Part shown: positions 8,782 to 17,829 of the stretch, piece by piece
Numbering within the stretch: the first letter of the stretch is position 1
Layout: each line of letters opens with the position of its first letter
From: an uncultured Bacteroides sp.
Lineage (GTDB): Bacteria; Bacteroidota; Bacteroidia; Cytophagales; Cyclobacteriaceae
Direction of reading: 5' to 3'
Assembly (NCBI GenBank): GCA_902168185.1
Contig: CABHOV010000041.1
Location: 124,001 to 188,000, forward strand
Length of the DNA stretch: 64,000 nt
Translations under genes and position numbers: made by a program
Notes under the pieces: model-generated
Told to the model about the DNA's origin: nothing
Databases searched by the model: none
The model's input: the letters and a program-made list of their open reading frames with translations, nothing else

Positions 8782-9888
8782 ATGAAAAGGTATTTTATAG
8801 CGGCCTTGCTTGCCGGGAATATAGCGGTTGCCTGTGCTCAGGAAAAACCATTGGATGATAAAATGGATTTTGAAGACTATGATCCGCCATCAACGCTCGT
8901 TGTTCCGGAGCATCGTTTAACGCGTGCTAAATTTCCATTTATTGATGTTCACAATCATCAGTTCAATATGCCGACTCAGGATTTGAACGCGTTGTTGAAA
9001 GAAATGGATAAGCTTAATATGGCGGTGATGGTAAATCTGAGTGGTCGTGGGAGAGGGAGTACAGAACATCTTGAAAAATCGCTGGAGAATGTAAAGAAGA
9101 CAAACACGAAAAGATTTATTGTGTTCACCAATATGGACTTTGCTGCGATCGATGATCCCGAATGGCAAGGGCGTATGGTCAGGCAGTTGGAAGAAGATGT
9201 AAAAAAAGGCGCGAACGGTTTGAAGATTTATAAAAGCCTGGGCATGTTTACACAAGACAGCAAAGGTAATCGTGTACATATAGATGATCCGCGTATAGAT
9301 CCTATCTGGGCGAAGTGTGGTGAGCTAGGTATACCGGTGCTGATTCATGCTGCTGATCCCAAACAATTCTGGCAGCCCATTGATAAGAATAATGAAAGAT
9401 GGCTTGAGTTGAAACTTCATCCCGGCAGGCGACACGATACGGATCCGGTTTCATGGGAGACTATCCTTGCAGAGCAACATAATATTTTCAAGAAGCATCC
9501 GAAGACTAAATTTATCAATGCTCACCTGGGGTGGTACGGAAGTGATTTGAAAAAGCTTGGGGAACTTTTGGATCTATACCCGAATATGTATACTGAGATA
9601 GGTGCTGTTATCGCTGAACTTGGCCGACAACCGCGTGCGGCAAAAGCATTTTTAACAAAGTATCAGGATCGCGTTCTCTTCGGTAAAGATTCATGGGTGC
9701 CTGAAGAATATGAAACGTATTTCCGTGTGCTTGAAACAGCAGATGAATATTTTCCCTATCACAAACGCTATCATGCTTTCTGGCGCATGTATGGACTGGA
9801 TTTACCGGATGATGTATTGAAGAAGATATACTATAAAAATGCACTCAAGGTGATTCCGAATATCGATGCTAGTCAGTTTCCGAAGTAA
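8782..9888 (+). CDS. Exported amidohydrolase (amidohydrolase 2 family TIM barrel)
   Basis: This predicted metal-dependent hydrolase or decarboxylase has 368 residues and a hydrophobic N-terminal export signal (about 1-19). The metal motif HNH is at 57-59 (IDVHNHQF). Further barrel residues are seen in GLKIYKSLG (Lys), PVLIHAAD (His), INAHLGW (His) and LFGKDSW (Asp), in family order. Similar proteins are common in Bacteroidota as secreted TIM-barrel hydrolases, often next to glycoside or phenolic catabolism genes, but nothing nearby fixes the substrate. It is followed by a long hairpin shared with the convergent lipoprotein gene. Confidence 0.85.
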   Translation: MKRYFIAALLAGNIAVACAQEKPLDDKMDFEDYDPPSTLVVPEHRLTRAKFPFIDVHNHQFNMPTQDLNALLKEMDKLNMAVMVNLSGRGRGSTEHLEKSLENVKKTNTKRFIVFTNMDFAAIDDPEWQGRMVRQLEEDVKKGANGLKIYKSLGMFTQDSKGNRVHIDDPRIDPIWAKCGELGIPVLIHAADPKQFWQPIDKNNERWLELKLHPGRRHDTDPVSWETILAEQHNIFKKHPKTKFINAHLGWYGSDLKKLGELLDLYPNMYTEIGAVIAELGRQPRAAKAFLTKYQDRVLFGKDSWVPEEYETYFRVLETADEYFPYHKRYHAFWRMYGLDLPDDVLKKIYYKNALKVIPNIDASQFPK

Positions 9889-9930
9889 GTATATATATTG
9901 TTTTATTGCTTCAGATGTTTGTAACCTGCA

Positions 9931-9977
9931 TTCTATACTATCCTTAAATTCATTTGAGAATTTAGGATAGTATAGAA
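9931..9977. terminator. Long AT-rich hairpin between convergent genes
   Basis: Arms 9931-9951 and 9958-9977 pair over 20 bp with a single bulged base around the 6-nt loop ATTTGA. There is no T-run on either side. The position between two converging stop codons fits a bidirectional terminator. Confidence 0.7.
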
Positions 9978-10010
9978 CACCTGGTTGCTACAGTGTAATT
10001 GAATTATATC

Positions 10011-10760
10011 TTAGTTCTGGCTGGATTCATTACTCTTTGACGAAGCACTTCCTCCAAAACGGAATCCGATGCCTGTGCCCAACTGAAACGTTCTGTATTC
10101 AAAATATACATCCGGGCTTGCCGCGATCGTTACGCCCGCCTGAAAAGTAAAGAATACGTGATTGTTAGCAAGGTTTACACGACCGATAACAGCGGGCTCA
10201 ACAAATACTTTCGGCGATGCATTAACATCGGAAATTGTAACACCGGTTATTTCATCTTTAAACTCATAGAAATCAACAACGGAAAAGCGAGGAGCGAATG
10301 ATACACCCATTACTTTTTTATTAATACCAAAGGCAGGTTGAACAAACCAGCGTTCATATTTACCGGTAGTCCATGAATCAGTAGAGCCAGAACCGAAGAT
10401 ATCATATTCATCATAGCTGGATGCGTCTCCACGTCCATAGCCTGCGAAAATTTCATAACACCAGATGCCATCATTTTCATAGTAACCCAAGCCTCCTTCA
10501 AAAAAACTATGACGGTGGTAGTTGTCTGTATCGTCCGGATCGATCTTGCCACGATCAGAGAATGAATAATTTCCCATCAGGCCAATGTGATTTGTTACAG
10601 ACACTGCGCCTTGCAGATCGAGTCCGTTGCCCACTTGCATGGACCCTTGAAATTCTCCTCCTTTGGTAAACATCGGAGAGTTGCGCAGATTTGGAACATA
10701 AACCGGAGCACATGACGAAACCAGAATGATGAAAAATACTGGAAGTAAAAATTTTTGCAT
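10011..10760 (-). CDS. Outer-membrane beta-barrel-like lipoprotein, unknown function
   Basis: The protein has 249 residues. The N-terminus has a lipoprotein signal with lipobox LVSSC (Cys at about 17). The rest alternates polar and hydrophobic residues with many Gly and aromatic residues (for example GLMGNYSF, CYEIFAGYG, GTGIGFRFGG near the C-terminus), the pattern of a small outer-membrane barrel. I do not recognise a named family. It is convergent with the amidohydrolase and divergent from the nitroreductase. Confidence 0.75.
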   Translation of the reverse strand: MQKFLLPVFFIILVSSCAPVYVPNLRNSPMFTKGGEFQGSMQVGNGLDLQGAVSVTNHIGLMGNYSFSDRGKIDPDDTDNYHRHSFFEGGLGYYENDGIWCYEIFAGYGRGDASSYDEYDIFGSGSTDSWTTGKYERWFVQPAFGINKKVMGVSFAPRFSVVDFYEFKDEITGVTISDVNASPKVFVEPAVIGRVNLANNHVFFTFQAGVTIAASPDVYFEYRTFQLGTGIGFRFGGSASSKSNESSQN

Positions 10761-10802
10761 GTTGTGATAGATTGATTACTCTAATTTAAAAAACTTATAA
10801 TC

Positions 10803-11399
10803 ATGAACATAGATTCTTCAAAGGCAGAATTAGTAAACACCTTAATCAGAAACCGCAGATCAGTTTTTCAGCAACAATATAGTGGTGAAAGAGTTGACGA
10901 TGCGATTGTAAACCAAATGCTTGAGAATGCACGGTGGGCTCCAACACATAAATTTACAGAGCCATGGCATTTTGTTGTATTCACAGGCGAAGGATTAAAA
11001 AAACTTGGCGAGCAGCAGGCAGCAGTATATAAAAGCGTAACAGAGGCAAGTGGTACATTCAAAGAAGAACGCTATCAAAATCTGCTCACGAAAACAGTTT
11101 TATCATCGCATATTATTGCTGTTGGTATGAAGCGCGATGAAAAAAAATCATTGCCTGAACTTGAAGAAATAGGAGCTGTGTTTTGTGCTGTGCAAAATAT
11201 GTATCTCACGGCAGCAGCGTACGGTATAGGGTGTTACCTGAGCAGTGGTGGTATAACTTATTTCGAGGCAGCAAAAGAATTATTTGGTTTGGAAAAAGAT
11301 GATAAGCTACTCGGCTTTTTGCACATCGGTATACCAAAAGGTCCTGTGCCTGACAGCAAAAGAAAACCTATTGAAGAGAAGGTAACATGGGTAAAATAA
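10803..11399 (+). CDS. Nitroreductase-family FMN oxidoreductase
   Basis: This is a 198-residue cytosolic flavoprotein. The N-terminal FMN-binding RNRRSVF (about 16-22), the MLENARWAPTHKFTEPWHFVVF block (about 38-60) and the C-terminal LGFLHIGIPKG segment are typical of the NfsA/NfnB nitroreductase fold. Members reduce nitro groups, quinones or enones with NAD(P)H; the physiological substrate is unknown. The insert AYGIGCYLSSGG before the last helix holds the usual FMN phosphate contacts. It is a single gene with no obvious operon partner. Confidence 0.9.
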   Translation: MNIDSSKAELVNTLIRNRRSVFQQQYSGERVDDAIVNQMLENARWAPTHKFTEPWHFVVFTGEGLKKLGEQQAAVYKSVTEASGTFKEERYQNLLTKTVLSSHIIAVGMKRDEKKSLPELEEIGAVFCAVQNMYLTAAAYGIGCYLSSGGITYFEAAKELFGLEKDDKLLGFLHIGIPKGPVPDSKRKPIEEKVTWVK

Positions 11400-11605
11400 A
11401 ATGTGTTCATACTGATATAGCTTCGCAACTCATAGTATAAAATTGATTGGCATGAAAGTGGCTAACCATAGTATTGATAAATATATATTGAACAATACGG
11501 ATCGTAATGCCCTTTTCTGTCATCTTATCGACTTGTAAGGTTACTTTTATAACGTGAAACAGGTATTAAGAAGCTTATTGGGTAAATTGCGATAAATTAA
11601 ATTGT

Positions 11606-12142
11606 ATGAAATATTCTATACTGTTACTCATTGTGTTTTCGAGTGTGCTTGTAAAAGCACAGGCTGTCGGTAAGCAGTTTCCTGCCATGGAAGCCGAAAC
11701 CGTGGAAGATAGAAAAGTAAAATTACCAGATGATGTTAAAGGCAAATACACATTGCTGGGTCTTGCATATTCTAAAAAATCGGAAGACGAATTGAACTCC
11801 TGGTTTCAACCCGTGTTTGAAAAGTTTATACAAAAAACAACGGGTGTGCTGGCGGGTTTTTCGTATGACGTAAATGTCTATTTCGTGCCGATGTTTACAG
11901 GTGTCAACGCTGCGGCTACTGGCACAGCAAAACGGAAGGCGATTAAGAACATTGATCCACAACTACTGCCCTACATTTTGTTTTATAGAGGCGAATTGAA
12001 GCCATACAAAGAGGCACTCGATTTTGAAAAGAAAGACATCCCTTACTTTTTCGTGCTGGATGCTACCGGAAAAATTGTTTATGCTACCTCTGGCAAATAC
12101 ACGGCCGACAAAATGGATAAAGTTGAAGAAGTGATGGAGTAG
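11606..12142 (+). CDS. Exported thioredoxin-fold-like protein without a CXXC motif
   Basis: The protein has 178 residues, with a signal peptide ending at about 19 (LVKAQA). The mature part starts VGKQFPAMEAET and ends with PYFFVLDATGKIVYATSGKYT, which resembles AhpC/TSA- or ATP10-type thioredoxin folds, yet there is no cysteine pair, so a redox role is unlikely. It may be a folded remnant used for binding. A strong terminator follows. Confidence 0.75.
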   Translation: MKYSILLLIVFSSVLVKAQAVGKQFPAMEAETVEDRKVKLPDDVKGKYTLLGLAYSKKSEDELNSWFQPVFEKFIQKTTGVLAGFSYDVNVYFVPMFTGVNAAATGTAKRKAIKNIDPQLLPYILFYRGELKPYKEALDFEKKDIPYFFVLDATGKIVYATSGKYTADKMDKVEEVME

Positions 12143-12181
12143 AAAATGTGATGAAGTAATATACTTTAACTTGATTTCAGG

Positions 12182-12216
12182 AAAGTCCCTCTTCGTTTCG
12201 GAGAGGGACTTTTTTT
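12182..12216 (+). terminator. Intrinsic terminator
   Basis: AAAGTCCCTCT (12182-12192) pairs perfectly with AGAGGGACTTT (12202-12212) around a 9-nt loop, followed by a T-tract to 12216. Confidence 0.93.
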
Positions 12217-12221
12217 ATGTG

Positions 12222-12230
12222 TACCTTCGC
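12222..12230 (+). promoter_or_regulatory. -7 promoter box of the PrsW-like gene
   Basis: TACCTTCGC fits the -7 box with one change (TTCG for TTTG). It lies downstream of an in-frame ATG at 12217 and 17 nt before the ATG at 12247, which favours the latter as the start. Confidence 0.55.
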
Positions 12231-12246
12231 TGTACAATTTGTTTGC

Positions 12247-12975
12247 ATGGATTTCTTCAGCTTGTTAGCCCTTGCTCTTGCTCCTGGTGTTGCCATTGGC
12301 CTATATATTTACCTGAAGGATAAACACGAACGGGAGCCGTTGCTATTGCTTGTTATAAGTTTTCTGTATGGGGCACTGAGCGCCATTCTTACGCTGGTTA
12401 TAAGTTACCCGATCAATATTCTTATTCTTACCAAAGAACATGACGTTGTTCACCAGTTCGTTAATGCCTTTTTTAAAATTGCTCTGATCGAAGAATTCTG
12501 TAAATTTATTTTTGTTCGCTTTATACTTTTCTATAACAAAAACTTCAACGAACCTTTTGATGGAATTGTATATGCAGTAATGGTAAGCATGGGTTTTGCA
12601 ACATTGGAAAATGTGCTATATACTTTTCAGTCGGGGTTTATGACAGGCGTGTTGAGATTGTTTACAGCTGTGCCGGCACACGCTACATTTGGCGTTATGA
12701 TGGGTTTCTTTTTAGGCAAAGCTAAATTCACACACCGGCAAGGATTAGTGATGAGCCTTATTGCACTCGCAGTCGCTACACTCTTTCATGGTATGTACGA
12801 TTACTTCTGGTTTATATCGTATCTACCCGGCATTTGGCTTGCCGCTATTGCATCACTGCTCATAGGGTTTGTTTTGTCGCGTAAAGCCATCCGGCTACAT
12901 CAGCAGGCATCGCCTTTTATAGCACAAAATCATTCGCATATAAAAGAAGATAAGCCGGAGCCTCCGGAGATATAG
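12247..12975 (+). CDS. PrsW-family intramembrane metalloprotease
   Basis: This is a polytopic membrane protein of 242 residues with about eight hydrophobic segments. The family signature is visible: the paired glutamates of IEEFCKF (E82, E83, K86), GFATLEN (E121), PAHATFG (H145), and LFHGMYDYFW near 181-190. PrsW in Bacillus subtilis cleaves an anti-sigma factor; the substrate here is unknown and no anti-sigma factor is adjacent. The frame can be extended to an ATG at 12217, but that overlaps the upstream terminator T-tract and the promoter box, so I start at 12247. The tail after about residue 215 is polar. The gene ends 1 nt before the stop of the convergent lipoprotein gene. Confidence 0.87.
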   Translation: MDFFSLLALALAPGVAIGLYIYLKDKHEREPLLLLVISFLYGALSAILTLVISYPINILILTKEHDVVHQFVNAFFKIALIEEFCKFIFVRFILFYNKNFNEPFDGIVYAVMVSMGFATLENVLYTFQSGFMTGVLRLFTAVPAHATFGVMMGFFLGKAKFTHRQGLVMSLIALAVATLFHGMYDYFWFISYLPGIWLAAIASLLIGFVLSRKAIRLHQQASPFIAQNHSHIKEDKPEPPEI

Positions 12976-12976
12976 C

Positions 12977-13504
12977 CTATTGTATTTTTTTCAATGTGGC
13001 AGTCTTTTTAAAGTATCCTTTCTGGATTAGACTGATCAATTTTTTAGATGAGGGATTGATCTGGTATAATGTTTCATTTTTTGATACTGTTGAGTCAACT
13101 TGTATTTCTTTGGACAAGTGCTGCAGCATATCATGAAACACACTGTCTTCGGCCTGCAACATATAGCAGGTGATATCGCCATTCTTCTCTTGTTGAATAA
13201 CGCGCAGCAACCACTCAGGTCTGTCATTGATGTTGATGAAGTAAAACCCTTCGTGGTATTTCAAAAGTAAACTGTCGCTTAGAATACTTCCACCCTGCGG
13301 ATCGCTGGATGCAAAATATCGGTTGGATTGCACAACCAGTGTATCGCGTATAGCACGATTGTCATCGGGAAGGATATACCGGCCTTGCAAAGAAGAAGGT
13401 ATACTATGAAGTTTTTTTATACCCTTTGGTTGTGGTTCTTTATAGGTAACTTCTTTGCAACCGATCAGTAGTATAACAATGAAATAAACGAGAACTCTCT
13501 TCAT
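12977..13504 (-). CDS. Hypothetical lipoprotein
   Basis: The protein has 175 residues with a short lipoprotein signal and lipobox LLIGC (Cys at 16). The mature part is rich in charged residues and contains SLQGRYILPDDNRAI, suggesting a small beta domain. I recognise no family. It is separated from the convergent PrsW-like gene by one base and lies just downstream of the GAF protein on the same strand (39-nt gap), so they may share a transcript. Confidence 0.7.
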   Translation of the reverse strand: MKRVLVYFIVILLIGCKEVTYKEPQPKGIKKLHSIPSSLQGRYILPDDNRAIRDTLVVQSNRYFASSDPQGGSILSDSLLLKYHEGFYFININDRPEWLLRVIQQEKNGDITCYMLQAEDSVFHDMLQHLSKEIQVDSTVSKNETLYQINPSSKKLISLIQKGYFKKTATLKKIQ

Positions 13505-13543
13505 GGAAATGAAGGTACAAAGAACATTGAAAAAGCAAAAAAA

Positions 13544-15925
13544 TTACTGAACGCGTAATCCTTCTTCAATATCTTTCAATAGGTTGTCAGGGTCTATCAC
13601 CGGCAAAGTATTTTGTTCATTTGCCATTTGTGCACGCAAGGCATGTAGGCCGGTAGCTCCTGGTAACTCTTCCAACTCAAGCTCTTCCACTTCACCGACA
13701 ATCATACCCTTCGCTTTCAGGTAGTGGAAATATCGCTTATACTCATCCTCTACCTTTGCCTGGTTATATACGATGGCAAGTTTACCCGGTTGAGTAAGCC
13801 GCTCTCCTGTATTTTTTATATGCGCTTTATCAATTCGTTTCTTAACGATCTCATACCGGATATCATAGGCGCCATCTACATCAAATTGTTTTTCATCAGG
13901 GCGGAAGCGGATAGAGATCGGTTGGTCGTGTACCAATATCAATTGTGTTATTTCGAGCTTTGTCTTCATCTTCGATTTCAACGCTTCAATTTTGCGATTG
14001 ACCTCGATCATCACCAGCAACTGCCACAAGCGGAAGTTCTTCAGATTAAAGGTGTCGAACGTTTTATTTTTTACCAGAGAAGTCCCCAGATATATAGTAA
14101 ACTCAACGCCATCGGTTTTATACTTCTCGAAATAATGGGGGAACATTTTTTGTGCATCATTCTCCGCATCGTCCAGATAGTTGCTGATGGTTCTGTTAAT
14201 GAGTTCAAGACTTTCCTCAAATGCCTTTCGGCGTTTGTACACTACCCCAAACGTTGGGTCGAGGTTAGACTTATATTTATCGATCAGCCGCTGAAGTTCT
14301 TCTTCATTACTAAAATGATCGATCATTGGATTGATCTCTGATTTCAAAAAGTCCAGCACGTTGCTTTCATCACCGGAGGCAAGGCCACGATTAATTTTCT
14401 GGAGTTGCTCATCTGTTTTAAAGATCGCCTCTTCCAGCAAGGGAAGTTTTGTAACCGCGTAAATTTTATGGAGAAGTTCCTTTGCAAGCTTCAGGTTCTG
14501 TTGAAGGTCGCGTTGAATAGCCATGTTACGTTCGATCGAAGAATTGCGTACATCTGCCAAACCATACAATGGGTATACATCTTTGAAAGCAATCTCTTCA
14601 AGGGTCGCCTTGTCATCTGTTCTTCTTCTGTTTAACAGATTCAACCCTGCTTCAAAAAATCTCCATTGAACCGTTGGATGTATAGCGGTACATTCTTCCT
14701 GGATCAACGCCCGTACTTCTGTAGACATTTCTTCCTTTACACGTTTTACGGAAGCGGTAAACATCGGAAGTACATTTTCAACTTTATGCGCGCTAACCGG
14801 ATTCAACTTACCCGGTGTTGGTGTAGCGAGCTCAAGCATACCTATAATTTCTTCGCCATCAATCAGCGGGGCGAGTAATATATTCTGAATGCCATTCTTC
14901 AAAAGCGATTCTTCCACTACAGATTTAAAAGGATACTCAGAGAGATTCTCTATGGTTACATATCGTCGTTCGAGCCAGCTTCGCTCATATATAGATCCTG
15001 TAAAATCCTGACAAGGAGAATTGTCATTGCTGCAAGCTGTTACACTATTCCAGCGTTCGGCCTCCGGGTTATTTATTACGATGTCATTATTAGGATCCAG
15101 GTATGCAATACCTAAACGAATGTCGGGTATACCAAAAAGCGAACGGAGCTTATGTTGGATCCGTACAAAACTCTCGCTGCGGATCACGGCATTGCGCTCG
15201 AGTAAATCATACTTGATAGACGAAAGCATTTCCTGCTCTGTAACATCTACGAGACGCATGATCAGCAATCCATGAAACTCAAAATTTTCAGGATTGATAT
15301 ACTGCAGCCACAAATCGTGATCGTATATCTTCTCCATCAGAAATTTTACAATATTTTTCTCGATGGGTTTATATTCAACCTTTGCGATTACATCACAGAA
15401 CTGGTGACTGATTTCTATTTTATATACTTTGTCTAATCCGTTGTTCGGATCTTTCAATGTTACAAGCACTGGCCGTGGACTTTCCGCGAACATTCCCAGA
15501 TTCTGGAATTTCTCAAGGATCATCAGACAGGCCCGTACCGTTTTGCCGAGTTTAATTTTGCCTCCGGGTACATTCGCTTGTGCATGTTCTTCAAAAGATT
15601 CAAAGAATATAGTTTTGTCAAATGCAGGTGTGCTGTATAAAGATTTAAACTTAAAAGGTTGGAGTACAACGATCAGATCATTGTTATTGGTAGCGGAAGG
15701 AATAGCAGCCGTCATCAGAAAATCGATGAACGGTTTGTGTCGTGCAAATATTGCTTCATCCACTATAGGTTGCTTCAACTCGGGTGCTTGCTCGATATAC
15801 GCTTTAATGGTAGGTGCAAAAGCAGAAAAGTGGCCTTCCTGGATACGCTGCTCCCAATGCTCTATCAGCAGCCGAAAGCTTAATAGAGTTTTAAAAGGAA
15901 ATATAGTGGTGGTAGAATTGTCCAT
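13544..15925 (-). CDS. Large GAF-domain protein, unknown function
   Basis: The protein has 793 residues with no signal peptide or membrane segments. A central GAF-like sensory domain spans about 235-400 (ERNAVIRSESFVRIQ, then the hydrophobic GMLELATPTPGKL strand). The N-terminal 200 residues and the C-terminal 350 residues are predominantly helical and charged, and I recognise no catalytic output (no HATPase, GGDEF, EAL or HTH). Such GAF proteins occur in Cytophagales, but no function is known to me. It could be a ligand-gated scaffold or regulator. It is a candidate for structure-based annotation. Confidence 0.75.
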   Translation of the reverse strand: MDNSTTTIFPFKTLLSFRLLIEHWEQRIQEGHFSAFAPTIKAYIEQAPELKQPIVDEAIFARHKPFIDFLMTAAIPSATNNNDLIVVLQPFKFKSLYSTPAFDKTIFFESFEEHAQANVPGGKIKLGKTVRACLMILEKFQNLGMFAESPRPVLVTLKDPNNGLDKVYKIEISHQFCDVIAKVEYKPIEKNIVKFLMEKIYDHDLWLQYINPENFEFHGLLIMRLVDVTEQEMLSSIKYDLLERNAVIRSESFVRIQHKLRSLFGIPDIRLGIAYLDPNNDIVINNPEAERWNSVTACSNDNSPCQDFTGSIYERSWLERRYVTIENLSEYPFKSVVEESLLKNGIQNILLAPLIDGEEIIGMLELATPTPGKLNPVSAHKVENVLPMFTASVKRVKEEMSTEVRALIQEECTAIHPTVQWRFFEAGLNLLNRRRTDDKATLEEIAFKDVYPLYGLADVRNSSIERNMAIQRDLQQNLKLAKELLHKIYAVTKLPLLEEAIFKTDEQLQKINRGLASGDESNVLDFLKSEINPMIDHFSNEEELQRLIDKYKSNLDPTFGVVYKRRKAFEESLELINRTISNYLDDAENDAQKMFPHYFEKYKTDGVEFTIYLGTSLVKNKTFDTFNLKNFRLWQLLVMIEVNRKIEALKSKMKTKLEITQLILVHDQPISIRFRPDEKQFDVDGAYDIRYEIVKKRIDKAHIKNTGERLTQPGKLAIVYNQAKVEDEYKRYFHYLKAKGMIVGEVEELELEELPGATGLHALRAQMANEQNTLPVIDPDNLLKDIEEGLRVQ

Positions 15926-16116
15926 GCAAATGAGTTATTGGTAGTAAATACGAGGGATCACAACCAAGGTTCCTTAAAATTAGACGGAAGTGTTGAATTT
16001 TTAGTGTAAAACCTTAACTTATTAGTATGAATCACAACGCACAATCCAGGTGTAATCTTGCTGCTATTTTTAAAGTGATTACAACCCGGCAGATGATTGA
16101 AGTGTCTATTACGTAA

Positions 16117-16851
16117 ATGCAACAAAAAATGAAGTGCCGGGTATTCCTCTGTGCGTTCGTCTGGATTATTTGTGCTGGGTGTAGTCTTAGCGAAAGTGCC
16201 CTGCAAGACGGGCTATATGTTTTTTCGGATGTTTCTGATTTTAGTAAAAGTCAATATGGCTGGGAAGCAGATTTTACTGACTATCCTGCCACGCTAGATG
16301 ATTCTATGAAATTCAATCTGCGATCTGACTATACGAACTTGCCAGCCAACCTGGGTTCAAAGAAAGCCATGATGTTGTCGGGTAATAATTTAAGTGACGA
16401 TCTCTTTATGTTTATGAAAAAGAAAGTCACAGGTCTTACTCCGAACACAGCCTATAACATTGTATTTGAAATCGAGTTTGCCACCAACACTCCTTCGGGA
16501 AGCTCTACAGCTGGTGGGTCTCCCGGTGAAAGTGTATTTCTGAAAGCGGGAGCTTCCAATGTCGAACCGCGGAAAGTTATACTGGAGAGTAATTATACTC
16601 TGAACGTTGACAAAGGCAAACAACTGGATCGTGGAGAAAACATGATTGTGTTGGGTAACATTGCCGGTGGTGCAAACATACAAGACTATACATTGATCAC
16701 GCGCACCAATGCGGATAGCTATGTTCCTTTTGTTGCTACGAGTAATAATGCCGGTGAGCTGTGGTTAATTGTAGGAACAGATTCCGGTTATACAGGGACA
16801 ACCACCATTTACTATACCAACGTGAGCGTTGTGTTCAGCGCAACCTATTAA
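16117..16851 (+). CDS. Hypothetical lipoprotein
   Basis: The protein has 244 residues. The N-terminus (MKCRVFLCAFVWIICAGC) is a lipoprotein signal; the lipobox Cys is about residue 22 from the first ATG. A second ATG at 16129 gives a shorter, equally good signal. The mature domain is beta-rich with Asn/Thr/Gly content and a TGLTPNTAYNIVFEIEF strand like fibronectin- or carbohydrate-binding-type domains. It has no recognised family or operon partner. Confidence 0.72.
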   Translation: MQQKMKCRVFLCAFVWIICAGCSLSESALQDGLYVFSDVSDFSKSQYGWEADFTDYPATLDDSMKFNLRSDYTNLPANLGSKKAMMLSGNNLSDDLFMFMKKKVTGLTPNTAYNIVFEIEFATNTPSGSSTAGGSPGESVFLKAGASNVEPRKVILESNYTLNVDKGKQLDRGENMIVLGNIAGGANIQDYTLITRTNADSYVPFVATSNNAGELWLIVGTDSGYTGTTTIYYTNVSVVFSATY

Positions 16852-17006
16852 TCCCATCATCGGGTTGATGTTTACGTAACTATATATTTAAGCGATATAG
16901 CTACCGAACAAAAGTAAGCTTGTAAATTCTTCTGTTAAATTTTAGCTTCCCGTGAAAAAGTCGGAGAAAGTGTTTTAATTTTCACACTTCATCGTCAATC
17001 ACGTTT

Positions 17007-17804
17007 ATGAAGCATTCAAAGATTGCCATTATTGGCGGAGGAAATTTAGGAGCCGCCATTGCAGAAGGACTTATCAAAAGTGAGTTCGTTGTTCCGCAGC
17101 AGATCACCGTTACACGTAGAAATCTCGCAGCACTTTTACCTCTCGAAACAGCAGGCGTTACAATCACCAGCGATAATGAAAAAGCAATCAGAGATAGCGA
17201 TGTAATTATCGTAGCACTTAAACCATATAACGTTAAGGAAGTGCTGGAAGGACTCAAGAAGAATTTCGATCCATCGCGTCATATCATCATTAGCGTAGTA
17301 ACAGGAGTCTTTCTGAAAGACCTGGCCGCTATTGTAAACCATGGAGTGCCGATCTTTCGCGCCATGCCGAATACAGCCATCGCTATACAAGAGTCTGTAA
17401 CATGCCTCTGTTACGAAGGTGCCAGTGATATACAGATAAAGTATGTTACCGATCTTTTCGATCAGCTCGGAATTACCATTGCCATTGATGAAAAACTTAT
17501 GGACGCGGCAACGGTACTGGGTGCATGTGGTATAGCGTATGCATTGCGTTTCATCCGTGCCTCTACACAAGGTGGTATAGAAATCGGCTTCGATGCTAAA
17601 ACGGCAAATCTCATTGCCGCACAAACGGTAAAGGGAGCAGCAGAATTATTATTAAAATTAGGACGTCACCCTGAAGCAGAGATTGATAAAGTAACAACAC
17701 CGAAGGGATGTACCATCGTTGGATTGAATGAAATGGAGCATCAGGGATTCAGCTCATCGCTGATCAAAGGCATTGGCGCATCGTATGACAAAATTGTAAA
17801 GTAA
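17007..17804 (+). CDS. proC: Pyrroline-5-carboxylate reductase
   Basis: ProC catalyses the last step of proline synthesis, NAD(P)H-dependent reduction of 1-pyrroline-5-carboxylate, in the cytosol. It has 265 residues, normal for the family. The N-terminal Rossmann motif IIGGGNLG (8-15), IVALKPYNV in the middle, FRAMPNTAIAI (about 118-128) and the C-terminal dimerisation domain with TTPKGCTIVGL (where many members have TSPGGTT) are all in order. The substrate-loop change to PKGCT is within family variation. It stands alone; proA and proB are not in the window. Confidence 0.95.
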   Translation: MKHSKIAIIGGGNLGAAIAEGLIKSEFVVPQQITVTRRNLAALLPLETAGVTITSDNEKAIRDSDVIIVALKPYNVKEVLEGLKKNFDPSRHIIISVVTGVFLKDLAAIVNHGVPIFRAMPNTAIAIQESVTCLCYEGASDIQIKYVTDLFDQLGITIAIDEKLMDAATVLGACGIAYALRFIRASTQGGIEIGFDAKTANLIAAQTVKGAAELLLKLGRHPEAEIDKVTTPKGCTIVGLNEMEHQGFSSSLIKGIGASYDKIVK

Positions 17805-17829
17805 AGAGTATAGCAGGATATAATTTCAG

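Noticed and set aside
12217-12246. Upstream ATG of the PrsW-like gene
   Set aside because: It overlaps the T-tract of the upstream terminator and lies before the -7 box; starting at 12247 gives the normal family N-terminus.
13724-14341. 205-codon plus-strand frame inside the GAF gene
   Set aside because: Antisense shadow; composition lacks a coherent protein pattern and the GAF frame is continuous.
17136-17624. 162-codon minus-strand frame inside proC
   Set aside because: Antisense shadow of a fully conserved proC.
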